Shown: positions 62,565 through 64,000 of the stretch, piece after piece
How positions within the stretch are numbered: position 1 is the stretch's first letter
How the letters are laid out: the number at the start of each line of letters is the position of its first letter
Assembly (NCBI RefSeq): GCF_016919705.1
Contig: NZ_CP070371.1
Location: forward strand, 525,501-589,500
Origin: Paracoccus methylovorus
GTDB lineage: Bacteria > Pseudomonadota > Alphaproteobacteria > Rhodobacterales > Rhodobacteraceae
Direction of reading: 5' to 3'
Length of the DNA: 64,000 bases
Program-made: the position numbers and the translations under genes
The notes under the pieces: model-generated
Told to the model about the DNA's origin: nothing
Database searches by the model: none
What the model saw: only the letters and a program-made list of their open reading frames with translations

Positions 62565-63365
62565 TTATGCCTGCCGGCCGGTGACGCGCAGGCCGGCACC
62601 GCCACCGTTCAGCCGGCGCAGCGACAGGTCCAGCCGCGCCTCGGCATCGCGGATCTCGCGGCTGGCCTGACGCAGATAACGGATGTGTTCGTCTGCTGCC
62701 CGCCGCGCCGCTTCGGCGTCGCGCAGCAGGATCGCCTCGGCGATGGCGCGGTGTTGCCGGCGCAGCAGGTCGCGGATGGCGGGCACGACGAACAGCCGGC
62801 TGCGGTTCTGGATCACGTCCGAACGCAGCACCCCCGCCAGCGCCTGCATGATTTGTAGCAACGTCAGGTTGTGGCTGGATTCATAGATCAGCAGGTGAAG
62901 TTCGGCGTCCGCCTCGGCCTCTTCGTCCGTGTTCGCTTCGGCATGGGCGCGGTCCATGCGGTCAAGGCAATCCCGGATACGGGCCAGTTCGACCTCGGTG
63001 GCGCGTTGCGAGGCCAGCGCCGCGGCCGAACTTTCGACGATGCCGCGGAATTCCAGATAATCGTCGTCCGCCTCGGCATGGCGGGCCAGCATGGCGATCA
63101 GCGGATCGGTGATCGCGGCCTTGCCCAACTGTGCAACCCGGTTGCCGCGTCCACCGGCACTGGTCAGCAAGCCGCGCTCTTCCAGGATTTTCAGCCCATC
63201 GCGCAGGGTCGAACGGGATACGTTGAGGCGCTCGGCCAGTTCACGCTCGGGCAAGAGCCGCTCATCGGGACGCAGGGAGCCCTCCAGGATCAGCGATTCC
63301 AGATGCTGGGCCACGGCCTCGGCGGCGCGTTCGGATTTTACGGACGGGTTCGTCATGGCGCTCAT
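62565..63365 (-). CDS. GntR-family regulator, FCD type
   Basis: The protein (266 aa from ATG 63365; ATG 63380 and 63356 are alternatives) has a GntR winged helix (LILEGSLRPDERLLPERELA, ERLNVSRSTLRDGLKILEER) and an all-helical FCD effector domain. ELHLLIYESSHN includes the usual metal-binding His. Such GlcC/LldR-type regulators sense hydroxy acids such as glycolate or lactate. It is divergent from the glcD-type gene, which it probably controls. Confidence 0.88.
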   Translation of the reverse strand: MSAMTNPSVKSERAAEAVAQHLESLILEGSLRPDERLLPERELAERLNVSRSTLRDGLKILEERGLLTSAGGRGNRVAQLGKAAITDPLIAMLARHAEADDDYLEFRGIVESSAAALASQRATEVELARIRDCLDRMDRAHAEANTDEEAEADAELHLLIYESSHNLTLLQIMQALAGVLRSDVIQNRSRLFVVPAIRDLLRRQHRAIAEAILLRDAEAARRAADEHIRYLRQASREIRDAEARLDLSLRRLNGGGAGLRVTGRQA

Positions 63366-63412
63366 GCGGTTGTCGGGCATATCTGGACCGATGTAAGCAC
63401 AAAGCCGGTACG

Positions 63413-63461
63413 TTGGTCCAGAAAAATACCGATTGACGTTTATGGTCTAAAAATTATACCA
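63413..63461. promoter_or_regulatory. Two candidate GntR/FCD operators
   Basis: TTGGTCCAGAAAAATACCGA (63413-63432) and TGGTCTAAAAATTATACCA (63443-63461) share TGGTC ... ATACC with 7- and 8-base spacers and lie between the divergent regulator and oxidase genes. TGGT/ACCA half-sites are typical of this regulator group. Confidence 0.5.
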
Positions 63462-63526
63462 AAATTGCACAGGGTGGATTCATGCTATCCTGCCAAAGAT
63501 TCGAAGCTTGACTGAGGGAGGAGAGC

Positions 63527-64000
63527 TTGTCCGGTATCGCCATGCCAACGCCCGATGCGGGTATCCTGTCGCGTGCGCCGGCGATCATCGCCGCATTGCG
63601 CGCGGCTCTGCCCCAGGATGCCGTCATCTGGGACCCCGAGGAAACGCGCGCCTATGAATGCGACGCGCTGACCACCTATCGCTGCCCGCCGCTTGCCGTG
63701 GTGTTGCCACGAACCACCGAAGAGGTCGCGACCGCCATGCGCATCTGCCACGAGATGCGGGTGCCGGTGGTGCCGCGCGGGGCGGGAACCTCGCTTGCCG
63801 GCGGCGCGCTGCCTACGGCCGATTGCGTCATCATCGGCACCATGCGCCTGCGCGAGATGCTGGAGATCGACACCGCGAACCGCTTTGTCCGCGTGCAGAC
63901 CGGCGTGACCAATCTGTCGGTCAGCGGCGAGCTGGAATCGCATGGCTTCTTCTATGCGCCCGACCCGTCGTCGCAACTGGCCTGCACCATTGCGGGCAAT
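63527..64000 (+). CDS. glcD: GlcD-type FAD-linked oxidase subunit (partial)
   Basis: The frame runs off the window after about 158 residues. It has the start of a PCMH FAD-binding domain with TYRCPPLAVVLPRTTEEVAT, VPVVPRGAGTSLAGGALP (FAD pyrophosphate loop), and IDTANRFVRVQTGVTN. GlcD oxidises glycolate or a related 2-hydroxy acid to the oxo acid. TTG 63527 is preferred because GGGAGGAG lies 5 bases upstream; ATG 63542 is in frame as an alternative. Confidence 0.88.
   Translation, partial: MSGIAMPTPDAGILSRAPAIIAALRAALPQDAVIWDPEETRAYECDALTTYRCPPLAVVLPRTTEEVATAMRICHEMRVPVVPRGAGTSLAGGALPTADCVIIGTMRLREMLEIDTANRFVRVQTGVTNLSVSGELESHGFFYAPDPSSQLACTIAGN

Noticed and set aside
1..64000. CRISPR arrays, tRNA or rRNA genes
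   Set aside because: I saw no regularly spaced repeats and no recognisable tRNA or rRNA sequence. A tRNA could be missed by eye, so a dedicated scan would be decisive.

Overview
The window is high-GC DNA typical of Rhodobacteraceae; Paracoccus or a near relative is my best guess. The guess rests on codon bias, alphaproteobacterial-type trb genes, and acetoin, tricarboxylate-transporter and glutarate genes of rhodobacterial flavour. No rRNA, tRNA or CRISPR array was recognised. Two intact metabolic blocks are separated by a heavily rearranged accessory zone made of conjugative-element pieces, a phage-tail piece, insertion sequences and cargo.

Layout. 0-4.9 kb: the end of a conjugative type IV secretion operon (trbJ C-terminus, trbK, trbL, trbF, trbG, trbI, DUF2274). 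4.9-9.6 kb: a scrap yard of gene ends (LysR, IS21 istA, copper P-type ATPase, MerR) and broken IS3 and IS110 elements, around a copper-locus-like small exported protein and a DUF305/beta-propeller fusion. 9.6-16.5 kb: a probable RiPP locus of GNAT acetyltransferase, YcaO, TfuA-like protein and a candidate precursor ending in three RGMSV-like repeats. It is flanked by an unknown helical protein and an adenylate-cyclase/TolB/TPR protein. 16.6-24.2 kb: decayed genes (phoX, thrS fragment, ACR3-like permease, COG0523 GTPase, DapA-like) with many single-base frameshifts, plus an IS903-type element. 24.2-27.2 kb: a trbI tail with a second DUF2274 gene, then an AT-richer three-gene operon (winged helix, nucleotidyltransferase, PD-(D/E)XK-like nuclease) that resembles a defence or toxin-antitoxin module.

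27.5-37.1 kb: a complete acetoin/2,3-butanediol catabolic locus, acoXABC with SDR and zinc-type dehydrogenases, a sigma-54 activator AcoR and its own sigma-54 paralogue. A near-consensus -24/-12 promoter lies before acoX. 37.4-39.5 kb: an IS110-type element nested in the end of an IS3 element. 39.5-44.6 kb: a phage tail fragment and a methyltransferase with an altered catalytic motif. 44.6-51.4 kb: a decayed second conjugative element (relaxase, traG and the trbI N-terminal part) with vapBC and an intact IS3. The two trbI pieces at 24.2 and 51.1 kb look like parts of one gene, as if a circular element had been opened within trbI.

51.5-62.5 kb: a LysR regulator, glutaryl-CoA dehydrogenase and a CoA-transferase, then a DctB/DctD-type two-component system and a TctABC transporter with two binding proteins. 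Together these suggest uptake and breakdown of glutarate or a similar dicarboxylate. 62.5-64 kb: a GntR/FCD regulator divergent from a glcD-type FAD oxidase that runs off the window.
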